A DNA stretch of 64,000 bases from Bacteroidales bacterium UBA3834 (GTDB lineage: Bacteria > Bacteroidota > Bacteroidia > Bacteroidales > P3), in the NCBI GenBank assembly GCA_002392965.1, contig DGIA01000006.1, positions 62,001-126,000 of the forward strand, read 5' to 3'. The position numbers and the translations under genes are program-made. The notes beneath the pieces were generated by a model. It searched no databases and was not told the origin of the DNA. It saw only the letters and a list, made by a program, of their open reading frames with translations. Positions 24,534-32,812 of this stretch are shown here, in pieces; within the stretch, counting starts at the first letter, position 1, and every line of letters begins with the position of its first letter.

Positions 24534-25310
24534 ATGAAAACACCAACTGTAACACTGACAACCGATTGGGGCGAGCAGGGCTTCTTTGCCGGCATGGTGA
24601 AGGGGGCGCTGATGCGCCTGGTGGAGGGTGTGCAAGTGGTGGATATTTGCCATCAGCTGAAGGCGCACGACGTGATGAACGCCAGCTTTGTGGTCCAGCA
24701 CGGATGCCTCGGGTTCCCCGAGGGGACGGTGCACATGGTCGATGTGGCGTCGCAGGCTCCCTTTGTGGCCCTGCGGGTCCGCGGGCAATATTTTCTCTGT
24801 TCCGACAACGGGCTGCCGTCGCTGGTGTTCGGCCAGGAGGTGGAGGAGGCCGTCAGGCTGGAGACCCAGGAGAACGGGATTTACAACTTCGCGGCCTACA
24901 ACTTGTTCTGCCCAGCGGCGGCACGGTTGCTGAAAGGGGCCTCGCTGTCGGACCTCGGTCCGCAGCACCCGCAGCTGCTGCAGCGCACATGGCCCAAATA
25001 CGTGCAGCAGGGCGAATACTACTGCATCTACGTGCACCATGTGGATAGCTACGGCAACGCCTACCTCGGCATGAGCTACCGCGAGTTCGAGGAATTGCGC
25101 CGAGGCCGCGCCTTCTCGCTACAGGTCAAGGAGTTGACCGTTTCGGAGATAAGCCCCTCCTACCACCGCGGGACAAGCGGTCACTCCCTGGGGCTGGTAC
25201 TCACCGTCTCGGCCACAGGCCAGTTGGAGCTGGCATTCGAGAACCGCTCGCTGGCACAGCTCCACGGCATCAAGCTGAACGAAGGCGTACTGCTGAAGTT
25301 TAAAGACTAA
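24534..25310 (+). CDS. SAM hydroxide adenosyltransferase (DUF62 family)
   Basis: The 258-residue protein belongs to the family that includes fluorinase and chlorinase. The common bacterial members hydrolyse S-adenosylmethionine to adenosine and methionine. Seen are the N-terminal Leu-Thr-Thr-Asp-Trp-Gly...Phe-Ala-Gly-Met-Val-Lys-Gly element (residues 8-23), the Val-Asp-Ile-Cys-His stretch near 37, Cys-Ser-Asp-Asn-Gly near residue 85, His-Val-Asp-x-Tyr-Gly-Asn near 168, and a small C-terminal beta domain. The start at 24534 is preferred because the -7 element lies just before it. It is a single-gene unit, preceded by repeat element B. Halogenase activity is not suggested by anything seen. Confidence 0.88.
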   Translation: MKTPTVTLTTDWGEQGFFAGMVKGALMRLVEGVQVVDICHQLKAHDVMNASFVVQHGCLGFPEGTVHMVDVASQAPFVALRVRGQYFLCSDNGLPSLVFGQEVEEAVRLETQENGIYNFAAYNLFCPAAARLLKGASLSDLGPQHPQLLQRTWPKYVQQGEYYCIYVHHVDSYGNAYLGMSYREFEELRRGRAFSLQVKELTVSEISPSYHRGTSGHSLGLVLTVSATGQLELAFENRSLAQLHGIKLNEGVLLKFKD

Positions 25311-25334
25311 AAGCCGAAGGGCTAGCAAAATAGC

Positions 25335-25365
25335 CAGGGGGCCGATGCGCTGCATCGGCCCCCTG
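25335..25365. terminator. Hairpin between convergent genes
   Basis: A 13-bp perfect GC-rich stem (25335-25347 with 25353-25365) with a 5-nt loop lies between the SAM hydrolase and DUF3078 genes. It lacks a strong T-tract on either strand, so it is a probable bidirectional terminator. Confidence 0.7.
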
Positions 25366-25386
25366 ACGGTTCCTATGACCAGGTGA

Positions 25387-26508
25387 TCAGTTCTTGGGGG
25401 TCTTCCAGCTGAAGAAGACCTGCACGCCGGCCATTTGATAGAGCTGCCAGTGGCCGCCACGGCCGATACCGGAGAAGTCGGTGTCGTACTTGAGGTTGGT
25501 GGCGAAGTTGGCGGCGATGTGCTCGGAGAAGCGGTAGTCGAGCTTGATTTCGAAGTCGAGGTCGGTCTCAAAGGCGAAGCGCTGGATGGGGTTCAGTTTC
25601 TTCATGCGTTCGAAGCCTTCCTGCGAGGTGGTTTCAAAGCCGGTGTATTTGGTACGGGCGGTGGCCCAGCTGGTGGCGGTGTCGATAGATTTCCATCCCA
25701 TGTTGGCCGGTTTCTGGTAGTCGTAGAAAAGCTCGAGACGGGCATAGAGGTCGAGGTTGGGGAGAAGGTCCTTCTTCAAATACTGGGCACGGATGTAGCT
25801 ACCAAGAGCGAAGTAGGAGTTCTTGATGTTCTTGTAGGTGTCGGGGTTGGCGGGGTCGAAGGGGGCCTTGGGGTCGTCGGGGTCGTTCTGGATGACACCG
25901 TAGTTGAGGCCGTCGATGATGAAGTGGTCGTTGCAGACGAAGGTGGTCTTACCAGTCAGGAACGAGAGTGCGACCGACCATTCAGGTTTCTTGTATTCAA
26001 AGGAAAGAGCGGTGGTGAGGTAGGCCGGGGCGAAGAAGTGCGACACGACGGTGCCTTCCTTGTCCTCGATGCCGGCATATTCGCGGCCGTCGCCGAACTG
26101 GGTCTTGAGGTTGGCCGTGAGGCTGGCGCCCCAACCCTTATAGGCGTTCCAGCTGAGGGCGCTGGTGAGGTCGATCTTATCATTGCTCTTGCGGCGGGTT
26201 TCGAAGAGTACGCCTTCGGGCTCGAGGTCCTGCCAGGCATAGCCGTAGGCGAGGTCGGCGATATTGTCCCACACATACTTGGGGTGGGTGTATTTGTAGT
26301 TGCCGAAGAAGGTGGAGGTGACATCAAAGGTGGAGTTGCCGCTCTTCGACCAGTTGTTGAACAACTGCTCGCTCACCTTGAGGGCGGGGGTTGTGATGGT
26401 GCTCCAGTCGCCACCGGAGAGGGAGAATTTGGGTTTGGCATCGTCCTGGGCCAGGGCAACCGAGGCAGTGGCCAGCAGGGCGGCGAAAAGAATAAATGTA
26501 CGCTTCAT
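25387..26508 (-). CDS. DUF3078 domain outer-membrane protein
   Basis: The 373-residue protein has a signal peptide (residues 1-20, ending Ala-Leu-Ala). The remainder is rich in alternating aromatic/polar beta strands and ends with Val-Phe-Phe-Ser-Trp-Lys, typical of an outer-membrane beta-barrel. The Asn-Asn-Trp-Ser-Lys-Ser-Gly segment near residue 52 is the conserved DUF3078 opening. Function is not known. Its ATG overlaps the recX stop codon by 4 nt (ATGA), so the two are co-transcribed, an unusual pairing. Confidence 0.88.
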   Translation of the reverse strand: MKRTFILFAALLATASVALAQDDAKPKFSLSGGDWSTITTPALKVSEQLFNNWSKSGNSTFDVTSTFFGNYKYTHPKYVWDNIADLAYGYAWQDLEPEGVLFETRRKSNDKIDLTSALSWNAYKGWGASLTANLKTQFGDGREYAGIEDKEGTVVSHFFAPAYLTTALSFEYKKPEWSVALSFLTGKTTFVCNDHFIIDGLNYGVIQNDPDDPKAPFDPANPDTYKNIKNSYFALGSYIRAQYLKKDLLPNLDLYARLELFYDYQKPANMGWKSIDTATSWATARTKYTGFETTSQEGFERMKKLNPIQRFAFETDLDFEIKLDYRFSEHIAANFATNLKYDTDFSGIGRGGHWQLYQMAGVQVFFSWKTPKN

Positions 26509-26987
26509 AGTGCTGAATTATTATTGGTTACTTGATTGATTTCCTCGATGGTGAAGCCACGCGAGGTCAGAAAGGCCTGGAGGCGGTGGCGGGTGTCGGG
26601 GGTCATCTCGCCGCCGAGTGACCGAAGCTTCTTGGCGGCTTCGTCGGCCAGGATGGCGTTGTAGGTCTCGTTGCCGACTATGCGCATCGCTTCGGCGATG
26701 GCCTCTTTGGAGAGGTGCTTCAACCGCAGCTGGTAGAGCACTTTCTGCCGCCCCCAGTGCTGTTGCAGAATCTTGCTTTCGGCATAGGCACGGGCATAAC
26801 GGACATCGTTGAGATAATCGTCGGAACGGAGACTGGCGATAATGGGATCGACATCGGTAGATGCTGCACCCCAAGCGATCAGCTTCTGGCGGACACCTGA
26901 CTCGCACTGCTCGGACATGGCGCAGTAGCGTCGGGCCCGGTCGAGAAGTTCCGGGGCGGAGAGGCTCTTCTTGAGGCTGTCTTTCAT
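26505..26987 (-). CDS. recX: Regulatory protein RecX
   Basis: The 160-residue protein has the all-helical RecX fold made of three-helix repeats: Tyr-Cys-Ala-Met-Ser-Glu-Gln-Cys-Glu...Val-Arg-Gln-Lys-Leu, then Asp-Asp-Tyr-Leu-Asn-Asp-Val-Arg-Tyr-Ala-Arg-Ala-Tyr-Ala, then a C-terminal repeat ending Arg-Gly-Phe-Thr-Ile-Glu-Glu-Ile. RecX binds and blocks RecA filaments. recA is not in the window. It is first of a two-gene unit with the DUF3078 gene. Confidence 0.93.
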   Translation of the reverse strand: MKDSLKKSLSAPELLDRARRYCAMSEQCESGVRQKLIAWGAASTDVDPIIASLRSDDYLNDVRYARAYAESKILQQHWGRQKVLYQLRLKHLSKEAIAEAMRIVGNETYNAILADEAAKKLRSLGGEMTPDTRHRLQAFLTSRGFTIEEINQVTNNNSAL

Positions 26988-27013
26988 CGTCTCCTACATT
27001 CGTAATTGAAATG

Positions 27014-27021
27014 CAAAAGTA
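27014..27021 (-). promoter_or_regulatory. -7 element of recX
   Basis: TACTTTTG on the minus strand lies about 27 nt before the recX start. The -33 element is unclear. It is divergent from the promoter at 27060. Confidence 0.55.
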
Positions 27022-27059
27022 CAAACTTTTTTTCGATTGCATAAAAAAAATAATAAATT

Positions 27060-27089
27060 TTGCCATATCGGATTTTTTTCGTACTTTTG
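27060..27089 (+). promoter_or_regulatory. Promoter of the GT5 protein operon
   Basis: TTTTG (TTG 27060-27062), a 19-nt spacer and TACTTTTG (27082-27089) are a full consensus match. The leader is about 22 nt. Confidence 0.87.
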
Positions 27090-27117
27090 CAATTGGACTT
27101 ATTATACATACAAAAGA

Positions 27118-27939
27118 ATGTCGAAAGGAAGAATACTCTTTGTCAATCAAGAGATTATGCCATTCTCAAATGAGAGTGACACCGCAATGATGGGACGCTA
27201 TCTACCGGCAAAAATACAGGAAATGGGGCGCGAGATCAGGGTTTTCATGCCAAAATTCAACACCATCAGCGAACGGAAGCACCAGCTGCACGAGGTGATT
27301 CGCCTGAGTGGGATGAACCTGATAGTGAACAATTGCGATCATCAGCTCATCATCAAGGTGGGTTCCATCCCGACGGCCCGCATGCAGGTCTATTTCATTG
27401 ACAACGACGAGTATTTCACCGGCCGTGCCAATGCCACCCTTGAGGACGGCACCTTGCCGGGCGACAGCGACGAGCAACTGCTCTTCTTCAGTCGCGGCAC
27501 CCTCGAGGCAGTGCGCAAACTGGCCTGGCAGCCGCACCTGATCAACTTCTGCGGATGGTTTGCCTCGATGATACCGTTCTACCTGCGCCGGATCAACAAG
27601 GAGAACTCGTTCTTCAACGGCACCAAGATGGTCATCACATTGATGGACGACCACTTCAGCGGCCATATCGGCGGCGACCTGGAGCGCAAGATGAAGGCCG
27701 ACGGCGCCACCGCCAAGGACCTGCGTCTCTACGGCGACACCACCTACCTGGGATTGATGAAGGCTGCTATCACCTATTCACAAGGCGTCATCATCGGGTC
27801 GGCCAACGCCAACCCGGAACTAGTGGCCTTCGCCAAAGAAAACAAACGCAACGTGCTGGACTATGTCGAGGACCGCGACGAGTTCTTCACATGCATCAAC
27901 AAATTCTACGACAGCATCATCGGAAAGATCGACAACTGA
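27118..27939 (+). CDS. Short glycogen/starch synthase-like protein (GT5 N-terminal domain only)
   Basis: The 273-residue protein corresponds to the N-terminal Rossmann half of GT5 glycogen synthases: Ile-Leu-Phe-Val-Asn-Gln-Glu-Ile-Met-Pro-Phe, then Tyr-Leu-Pro-Ala-Lys-Ile-Gln-Glu-Met-Gly-Arg-Glu, the Arg-Val-Phe-Met-Pro-Lys-Phe stretch and Asn-Phe-Cys-Gly-Trp-Phe. The second half with the nucleotide-sugar site is missing. Such short proteins are a known Bacteroidetes group, so this is probably not a truncation. Whether it has catalytic activity is unclear. The start at 27118 fits the promoter. It is followed by a DUF4270 gene 10 nt later. Confidence 0.85.
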   Translation: MSKGRILFVNQEIMPFSNESDTAMMGRYLPAKIQEMGREIRVFMPKFNTISERKHQLHEVIRLSGMNLIVNNCDHQLIIKVGSIPTARMQVYFIDNDEYFTGRANATLEDGTLPGDSDEQLLFFSRGTLEAVRKLAWQPHLINFCGWFASMIPFYLRRINKENSFFNGTKMVITLMDDHFSGHIGGDLERKMKADGATAKDLRLYGDTTYLGLMKAAITYSQGVIIGSANANPELVAFAKENKRNVLDYVEDRDEFFTCINKFYDSIIGKIDN

Positions 27940-27949
27940 TACAGATACC

Positions 27950-29212
27950 ATGAAAAGACTTATCTCCCTGCTTCCTGTCCTGACACTGCTTGGCATCCTA
28001 TGGACACTCCCTACAGCCTGCACCGACGAACAAACCCAACTGGGCAACAATATCTCCGGCAGCGACGCACTGTATGAAGGAAGGACCCACACGCTATATG
28101 CCGACCGTGCCTTGAGCGTGCGCGACGACTCGCTGATGACCACCGGGTACAACGCCTACAACACCCACGGCATCATAGGCAACTACCACGATGCCATCTT
28201 CGGCAAAGTGTCTTCAACCCTCTACACCCAGATTGCCCTCCCGACCAACTACTCCAGCATCAATTTCGGCGAGATGACCATCGACTCTGTGGTGCTGACC
28301 CTCGTCAAGGAGCATCTCTACCCTGACAAAGAGGCCACCTACAACTTTCACTTCGAGGTGATGCAACTGGCCGAAGCCTTGCAGAGCGACACCTTCTATT
28401 ACAGCAACCACTCGCTGGCGGTGAACCCTGCCGGATGCTTCTATGACGGCGACGTCAGCGTCAGTGCATCCGACACCGTCATCCGGATTCCTCTCGGGAA
28501 CGGCATCGCCGACGTGCTGAGGCAGACCGCCACCTCGGAAGAGTTCATACAGACGACCAAAGGGTTGCGTGTGCGCCTGACCGATGCAGGAAGCGAAGGA
28601 ATGATGACCATCAACTTTGCCGCCACCAAGACATGCCTGTCGGTCTATTACCGCTATCGCGCCGAGGACACCGTCAGCAGCAGGTATGTGTTCCTGCTGG
28701 GTACCGGCACGACACGGTTCACCCAATTTATACATGACTACAGCGGTAGCACCACCGGGGGCGCCGACAGCATCCCCGGCAACACGACGCTCTACATCGA
28801 GCCGCTGGCCGGATATAGCATCCTGCTCTCGTTCGACAGCGCCATCCGTGCTTTCGCCGCCGAGCATCCGATGGCCACCATCCATCATGCCGAATTGCTG
28901 CTGCCCGTCGCCGACGAGGCCGACAACATGAAACCGGATCAAATGTTGGCCCGCCACGCCACAGGAAACCAGAACTACGTGGCCGACCTGCTGGATCTCT
29001 ATACCCTGACTGGATTCGACGGCAAATACGACGACAGCCGCCACTGCTACCGCCTGCGACTGACACAGCATGTGCAGAGCCTGCTCCGCAACGGGTCGGA
29101 CGAGGGCACCTTGATACTTCTCGACTCGCGCCAGAGCAGCGCCGCCCGTACCGTCCTCAAGGGCATCACGGGTACCGACCGTGTAAGAATTGAAATCGTT
29201 TATACCGAATAG
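27950..29212 (+). CDS. DUF4270 lipoprotein
   Basis: The 420-residue protein has a lipoprotein signal ending Leu-Pro-Thr-Ala-Cys (Cys24). The DUF4270 pattern includes Gly-Asn-x-Ile-x-Gly near the start, the Asn-Ala-Tyr-Asn-Thr-His-Gly-Ile-Ile-Gly-Asn-Tyr-His-Asp element near 65, the Ile-Asp-Ser-Val-Val-Leu-Thr-Leu strand, and a C-terminal Arg-Ile-Glu-Ile-Val-Tyr-Thr. Members are predicted outer-surface beta-rich lipoproteins of unknown role, commonly next to the short GT5 gene in Bacteroidetes. The start at 27950 is the one that opens the signal peptide. Confidence 0.87.
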   Translation: MKRLISLLPVLTLLGILWTLPTACTDEQTQLGNNISGSDALYEGRTHTLYADRALSVRDDSLMTTGYNAYNTHGIIGNYHDAIFGKVSSTLYTQIALPTNYSSINFGEMTIDSVVLTLVKEHLYPDKEATYNFHFEVMQLAEALQSDTFYYSNHSLAVNPAGCFYDGDVSVSASDTVIRIPLGNGIADVLRQTATSEEFIQTTKGLRVRLTDAGSEGMMTINFAATKTCLSVYYRYRAEDTVSSRYVFLLGTGTTRFTQFIHDYSGSTTGGADSIPGNTTLYIEPLAGYSILLSFDSAIRAFAAEHPMATIHHAELLLPVADEADNMKPDQMLARHATGNQNYVADLLDLYTLTGFDGKYDDSRHCYRLRLTQHVQSLLRNGSDEGTLILLDSRQSSAARTVLKGITGTDRVRIEIVYTE

Positions 29213-29230
29213 TCCACATTCCCAAAACGC

Positions 29231-30373
29231 ATGAACAAGATACTCCTTGCCGCAGCGACAATGCTGCTTATTGTGGCTCCCGTCACAGCCCAGACTCCCT
29301 ACCAGAAGACCTATACCGACAGCAAGCAGCTTTCGGTGGAGGGTACCCTCAACGATGCCGGAAAACGCACCGGCCAATGGACTTGGTGGTACCCGACAGG
29401 CCAAATGTCGCAGCAAGGCAGCTACCTGAACGGCAAGAAAACCGGAACCTGGACCCTCTATTATGAGGATGGCAGCCGCATGGCGGAGGAGTGCCACGGC
29501 ACCGGGGTAAGCCGTTCGTGGTACCGCAACGGCGACCTCAAGAGTGAGGTGAATGTGGAAAACGGCAAGAAAAACGGACTCTACCGAGCATGGCACGACA
29601 ACGGCCAGGTGGAAGAGGAGATCACCTACGTGAACGGCAGCCGTGAAGGTGAGACCTCTCAGTGGCACCGCAACGGACAGCTCAAATTCCGCGGATTGTA
29701 CCGCAACAACGAACTGCAGGGCAAAGGCACCTGGTGGCTCTCCAACGGACGGCTCGACATGGAGGGCAACCTTGTGGATGGTGAGCAAGACGGCGTGTGG
29801 AAGTTCTACTGGCGTACCAACGGAAAACTCGGCATACAGGGTTCCTATTCCCACGGAAAAGAAATCGGGCACTGGGTGTATTACTACGAGACCGGAGAGC
29901 AATGGCGCGCCGGCGACTACCGCAACGGCAGACGAGAAGGATTGTGGACCACATGGTACGAGAGCGGCCGCAAGCTGCACGAAGGAAACTATGCCAACGA
30001 CCTGGAGACAGGTGAATGGATTGCATGGTACGAAAACGGTAAGATTGACTATAAAGGTAGTTTCAACAACGGTCTGAAAGACGGCGAATGGAAAGGCTTG
30101 TACGACGACGGTTCGGTGCGCTACATCATCAATTACGACGACGATGTAAAAGAGGGTGAGGAGATACGATACTACCCTAACGGCCAGATGGAATTGAAGC
30201 AACACTTCACCGACGGTGTGCTGGACGGAAAATATGAGCGCTACAACGAGGCCGGCGGCCTGGTGGAGAAAGGTCAGTTTGTGCATGGCGAGAAAGACGG
30301 CAAATGGGTTTGGTATGACAACGGCAAAGAGGCCTACCGTGCCAAATTCAAGGCTGGTCGCGAAGTCAAATAA
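29231..30373 (+). CDS. Secreted MORN-repeat (YwqK-like) protein
   Basis: The 380-residue protein has a signal peptide (residues 1-21, ending Val-Thr-Ala-Gln) and then about 14 tandem repeats of roughly 22-24 residues. The repeat form is Gly-x-Trp-x-x-Trp-Tyr-x-x-Gly-(Gln/Lys/Arg)-x-x-x-x-Gly-x-Tyr-x-Asn-Gly (for example around residues 49-70 and 240-262). These are MORN_2 repeats, as in YwqK-type proteins; in secreted Bacteroidetes proteins they probably form a long beta-sheet rod. No catalytic region is seen. It is 18 nt after the DUF4270 gene and immediately before maf, so probably in the same operon. Confidence 0.88.
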   Translation: MNKILLAAATMLLIVAPVTAQTPYQKTYTDSKQLSVEGTLNDAGKRTGQWTWWYPTGQMSQQGSYLNGKKTGTWTLYYEDGSRMAEECHGTGVSRSWYRNGDLKSEVNVENGKKNGLYRAWHDNGQVEEEITYVNGSREGETSQWHRNGQLKFRGLYRNNELQGKGTWWLSNGRLDMEGNLVDGEQDGVWKFYWRTNGKLGIQGSYSHGKEIGHWVYYYETGEQWRAGDYRNGRREGLWTTWYESGRKLHEGNYANDLETGEWIAWYENGKIDYKGSFNNGLKDGEWKGLYDDGSVRYIINYDDDVKEGEEIRYYPNGQMELKQHFTDGVLDGKYERYNEAGGLVEKGQFVHGEKDGKWVWYDNGKEAYRAKFKAGREVK

Positions 30374-30377
30374 AGCC

Positions 30378-30950
30378 ATGCGTCTCGTTTTAGCCTCGAA
30401 ATCACCCCGGCGGCGACAACTCCTGTCCGAGATGGGGTTTCCTGTTGAAGTGGTGTCGCTTGATGTCGATGAACATCTGGACACACCTATCAATCCTCGC
30501 CATGCAGCCGAGATCCTGGCCTGCCGCAAAGCAGAGGCATTCCCGGAGCAACAACTGGAGCAGGACGATGTGCTTGTGACCGCCGACACAGTAGTGATTG
30601 CCGACAACGACATCCTAGGAAAACCCGCCAATCATGAGGAGGCTTCCGCCATGCTACACCGCCTTTCCGGCAGGGAACATCACGTATGCACCGGCGTATG
30701 CCTTCGTTCAAGAGAGAAACAGTTCTCGTTCACCGAAGAGACCTCGGTTCATTTCCTGCCACTCAGCGACCAAGTGATCGAATACTATATCGACCACTAT
30801 CGTCCCTACGACAAGGCCGGAGCCTACGGCATACAAGAATGGATCGGCATGGTGGGAATCAGCCACATTGAAGGCTGCTTTTACAATGTCATGGGGTTGC
30901 CGGTGGCTCGTCTCTACCGAGAATTGACAAACAGGTTCTTGTCCAAATAG
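30378..30950 (+). CDS. maf: Maf-like nucleoside triphosphate pyrophosphatase
   Basis: The 190-residue protein hydrolyses non-canonical or surplus nucleoside triphosphates to monophosphates (the dTTP/UTP type fits best). The N-terminal Leu-Ala-Ser-Lys-Ser-Pro-Arg-Arg-Arg-Gln-Leu-Leu loop is at residues 4-15. Ala-Asp-Thr-Val-Val is near 72, Ser-Gly-Arg-Glu-His near 96, and Tyr-Asp-Lys-Ala-Gly-Ala-Tyr-Gly-Ile-Gln-Glu near 145. The ATG at 30378, 4 nt after the MORN gene stop, opens the family motif. Its last 37 nt overlap the 3' end of recQ on the opposite strand. Confidence 0.93.
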   Translation: MRLVLASKSPRRRQLLSEMGFPVEVVSLDVDEHLDTPINPRHAAEILACRKAEAFPEQQLEQDDVLVTADTVVIADNDILGKPANHEEASAMLHRLSGREHHVCTGVCLRSREKQFSFTEETSVHFLPLSDQVIEYYIDHYRPYDKAGAYGIQEWIGMVGISHIEGCFYNVMGLPVARLYRELTNRFLSK

Positions 30951-32803
30951 ACAACACCCTTGTCAAGCAGGGCTTTCACCACTCCCGAAGCATCGGGATA
31001 GCCCATATTCTCCAAATTACCGCACAATTCCTTGACGCTTAAAGCGCCCTGATCCAACATCTCGGCGACCTTCTCTTCGACCGGTGGTAGATTTGAGGTC
31101 TTCTTTTTCCGGCATACATCACAAATACCGCAATTCGACGAATCATCCTCACCGAAATAGGCAAGCAGCTGACGACTGCGACACTGCCTGTCATCATGCA
31201 CATATTGCAGAATCGCCTCCTTACGCTGATGGGCTGACGAACGCAATTGCGAATAACACTCATCATTCAGGAAAAGGTCTTTCTCGTTGATACGGGCCGA
31301 AGGAAAGAGAATTTGCGGTTTAGTGGGCCGTGGATGGTACTCCACCACGTGCATGTCGTTCATCTGCACCAGTAATGACACTACCTCACAAGGCTCCATG
31401 AGGCATTGCCTTGCCACCCTTCCTTCGTCGATAGACGTAGCTCCCGTGAACAAGCCTGGATAAAGCCGGATGATGGACAGCAGAAGGTTTCCCATAACCA
31501 AATGGTCCACTTGGAAACGGTAGAGTTCGTCACGTTTCAGAGGAATAAACAACTGCGAGAATGCCTCCTCCCTGTCCGGCAGGGAAATCAGGCCTTCCTT
31601 CTCAAGGAATCGGCAGGCACTATAGAACCGACGCACATCAAGATTGTATGCATTGCAAATCTCGACGAGGTCAAAATCATAGCACGAGTCGGCGCCACTT
31701 CCCATCGGAATCTTGTAGAAGTTACACAATGCTTTGTAGATATTGCGGATATAACCGACCTGAGGAAAATCAATATCCAAATCTCTTTCCAACCGGGCAT
31801 CATCGGCCCGACTGCAAAGCAACACGGCACGGGCTGGACGGCCATCGCGACCAGCACGGCCGGCTTCTTGGTAATAAGCTTCCAGAGAGTCCGGAATGTC
31901 CAGATGAACCACCAGCCGCACATCCGGCTTGTCTATTCCCATCCCAAAAGCGTTGGTAGCCACCATAACACGGCATTTTCCTTCCATCCACAACGATTGC
32001 CTCCGGTCGCGTTCATTCATGTCAAGGCCGGCATGGTAACAGGCTGCCGTCACATTGTTTGCATTTAGCAAATCGGCAACAGACTGCGTCAGACGACGGT
32101 TGCGTGCATACACAATAGCAGCCCCCTCTTCCCTCTGCAGCAAGTCCAAAAGCCGCGTGGTCATGTCATCTCCTCTCCATACCTGATAAGACAGGTTGGA
32201 ACGGTAGAAACTGCCTTTGAAACGACGGCAGTAATGCATCTGAAGCCTTTGACAGATATCATCCACCACCGCCGGGGTGGCCGTGGCCGTGAGGGCAATC
32301 AGTGGTGTATGCGGATGGTAAGCGCGAATCTCGGCAATCTGAAGATAGGGAGGTCTGAAGTCGTAACCCCACTGCGAGATACAGTGTGCCTCATCAACGG
32401 CTATCAAACCCACCTTCATCTGTCGCAGGTGCTCTATAAAACGACGGTTCCGCAACCGTTCCGGAGACACATACAGGAACTTCAGTTCTCCAGCGATGGC
32501 ATTGTACAACACCTTCGTGCTTTCCTCTCCTCTCATGCCTGAGACTAAACAAGCAGCCTTCAAACCTTTGTCGCCCAAATGTTGCACTTGATCCTTCATC
32601 AGGGCAATCAAAGGCGATACCACTAGACACAACCCCTCGCGCATCAATGCAGGCAACTGGTAGCACAACGACTTGCCTCCCCCTGTGGGCAGCAGTACCA
32701 AAACATCAAGCCCCTGTACCACCGAGTCTATGACCTCCTCCTGAAGCGGACGGAATGTGTCGTAGCCCCAATAGCGGTGCAGGAGCTGGAATTTGTCTGG
32801 CAT
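30914..32803 (-). CDS. recQ: RecQ family ATP-dependent DNA helicase
   Basis: The 629-residue SF2 helicase has Walker A Pro-Thr-Gly-Gly-Gly-Lys-Ser (Lys44), the Asp-Glu-Ala-His box (137-140) followed by Cys-Ile-Ser-Gln-Trp-Gly-Tyr-Asp-Phe-Arg-Pro, and motif VI Gln-Glu-x-Gly-Arg-Ala-Gly-Arg-Asp. A RecQ-type zinc site (Cys-...-Asn-Cys-Gly-Ile-Cys-Asp-Val-Cys) lies near residue 540. The C-terminus after the zinc site is only about 65 residues, so the usual winged-helix plus HRDC arrangement seems reduced. It lies 9 nt after the T9SS type B gene, a possible transcript partner, and overlaps maf tail-to-tail. Confidence 0.94.
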   Translation of the reverse strand: MPDKFQLLHRYWGYDTFRPLQEEVIDSVVQGLDVLVLLPTGGGKSLCYQLPALMREGLCLVVSPLIALMKDQVQHLGDKGLKAACLVSGMRGEESTKVLYNAIAGELKFLYVSPERLRNRRFIEHLRQMKVGLIAVDEAHCISQWGYDFRPPYLQIAEIRAYHPHTPLIALTATATPAVVDDICQRLQMHYCRRFKGSFYRSNLSYQVWRGDDMTTRLLDLLQREEGAAIVYARNRRLTQSVADLLNANNVTAACYHAGLDMNERDRRQSLWMEGKCRVMVATNAFGMGIDKPDVRLVVHLDIPDSLEAYYQEAGRAGRDGRPARAVLLCSRADDARLERDLDIDFPQVGYIRNIYKALCNFYKIPMGSGADSCYDFDLVEICNAYNLDVRRFYSACRFLEKEGLISLPDREEAFSQLFIPLKRDELYRFQVDHLVMGNLLLSIIRLYPGLFTGATSIDEGRVARQCLMEPCEVVSLLVQMNDMHVVEYHPRPTKPQILFPSARINEKDLFLNDECYSQLRSSAHQRKEAILQYVHDDRQCRSRQLLAYFGEDDSSNCGICDVCRKKKTSNLPPVEEKVAEMLDQGALSVKELCGNLENMGYPDASGVVKALLDKGVVYLDKNLFVNSR

Positions 32804-32812
32804 GCAACAGTA

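Noticed and set aside
28214..30631. An 805-codon minus-strand open frame across DUF4270, MORN and maf
   Set aside because: It spans three well-supported genes on the other strand and shows only reversed MORN-repeat periodicity.
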